Assembly: GCA_031835245.1 (NCBI GenBank)
Contig: JAVKOQ010000039.1
Location: forward strand, 62,001-126,000
DNA: 64,000 nt
Origin: Balamuthia mandrillaris
Taxonomy: Eukaryota; Discosea; Longamoebia; Balamuthiidae
Direction of reading: 5' to 3'
The notes beneath the pieces were generated by a model. That model did not search any database. It was not told where the DNA came from and saw only the letters and a program-made list of their open reading frames with translations. The translations under genes and the position numbers were made by a program. Shown here in pieces: positions 63,817-64,000 of this stretch; position 1 is the first letter of the stretch; every line of letters begins with the position of its first letter.

Positions 63817-64000
63817 CCTCTCTCCTTATTTTTATTTTATTTTTTGTGTTTTTTTCTTCTTTTTTCACTGTTTTCCTCCGAATTTCACCCAGTTTGACGA
63901 AGATATTATGAACCCTCAAGCATAGATGTCGACATAAAACAGAAAACGCTTCGATTGATTCCGATTGGTGGAAAAGAAATGAAAATTATCCGATTTACCC
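63817..64000. other. Upstream region of the P-loop gene to the window end
   Basis: AT-rich, T-tract (63830-63865), with one CGAC motif copy at 63922-63940. No coding sequence is seen. Confidence 0.45.
63922..63940. promoter_or_regulatory. Upstream CGAC motif copy, P-loop gene
   Basis: ATAGATGTCGACATAAAAC lies about 110 bp upstream of the start codon at 63816. ATGTCGACAT is a perfect 10-base palindrome. Confidence 0.4.

Overview
This window is nuclear DNA of a gene-dense unicellular eukaryote. Nearly every gene can be assembled only by removing short GT-AG introns (mostly 50-360 bp). The products are eukaryotic housekeeping proteins: SGT1, CSN5, a CHD-type remodeler, REV3, SepSecS, uL29/L35 and a Ras GTPase. 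Mixed with them are secreted Cys-rich proteins and giant-virus/amoeba-style ankyrin repeats. A free-living amoebozoan of the Acanthamoeba/Balamuthia kind is my best guess, but no single gene proves it. I see no transposon, LTR element, tRNA or rRNA gene.

Layout. 1-3783 (+): end of a lysine methyltransferase-like gene, then a full SGT1. 3845-7153 (-): DDX24/Mak5 DEAD-box helicase. 7508-15109 (+): CSN5, a RecQ helicase and a histidine-phosphatase-family protein. 15243-20721 (-): a secreted glycosidase-like protein and a many-domain RING-H2 ubiquitin ligase. 21113-23253 (+): two intronless paralogous secreted Cys-rich proteins, with an inverted scrap of a third copy between them. 23349-26054 (-): MFS transporter. 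26433-27623 (+): intronless ankyrin-like repeat protein. 27699-29783 (-): ankyrin-DUF2199 fusion. 29964-37340 (-): CHD/Mi-2-type chromatin remodeler with a Gln-rich tail. 37745-39092 (+): second methyltransferase. 39348-39846 (-): secreted cystatin. 40420-49604 (+): REV3, the DNA polymerase zeta catalytic subunit. 49739-53557 (-): DEP / glycine-zipper / tyrosine-phosphatase protein. 54332-56686 (+): SepSecS, which implies a selenocysteine pathway. 57165-57539 (-): ribosomal protein L35. 58059-58691 (-): Ras. 58972-61504 (+): UBXN7-like p97 adaptor. 61585-63816 (-): P-loop protein of unknown family.

Two genome-scale patterns stand out. First, a motif close to TTTTCATGWCGACATGAA recurs in the gaps upstream of start codons, often between divergent gene pairs. 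It looks like a shared promoter element. Second, simple repeats obey strand polarity: introns carry long pyrimidine tracts (CT, CTT, TTCTTG) on the coding strand, while coding repeats are mostly purine-rich on that strand (GAA/CAA, giving Glu/Gln).

Thematically the window holds genome maintenance (RecQ, pol zeta, CHD remodeler) and ubiquitin/protein quality control (SGT1, CSN5, RING-H2 ligase, UBXN7-like adaptor). It also has translation factors (DDX24, L35, SepSecS) and secreted proteins (glycosidase-like, Cys-rich pair, cystatin). Start sites and splice joins were read by eye. Gene ends are firm; some internal exon edges are approximate.
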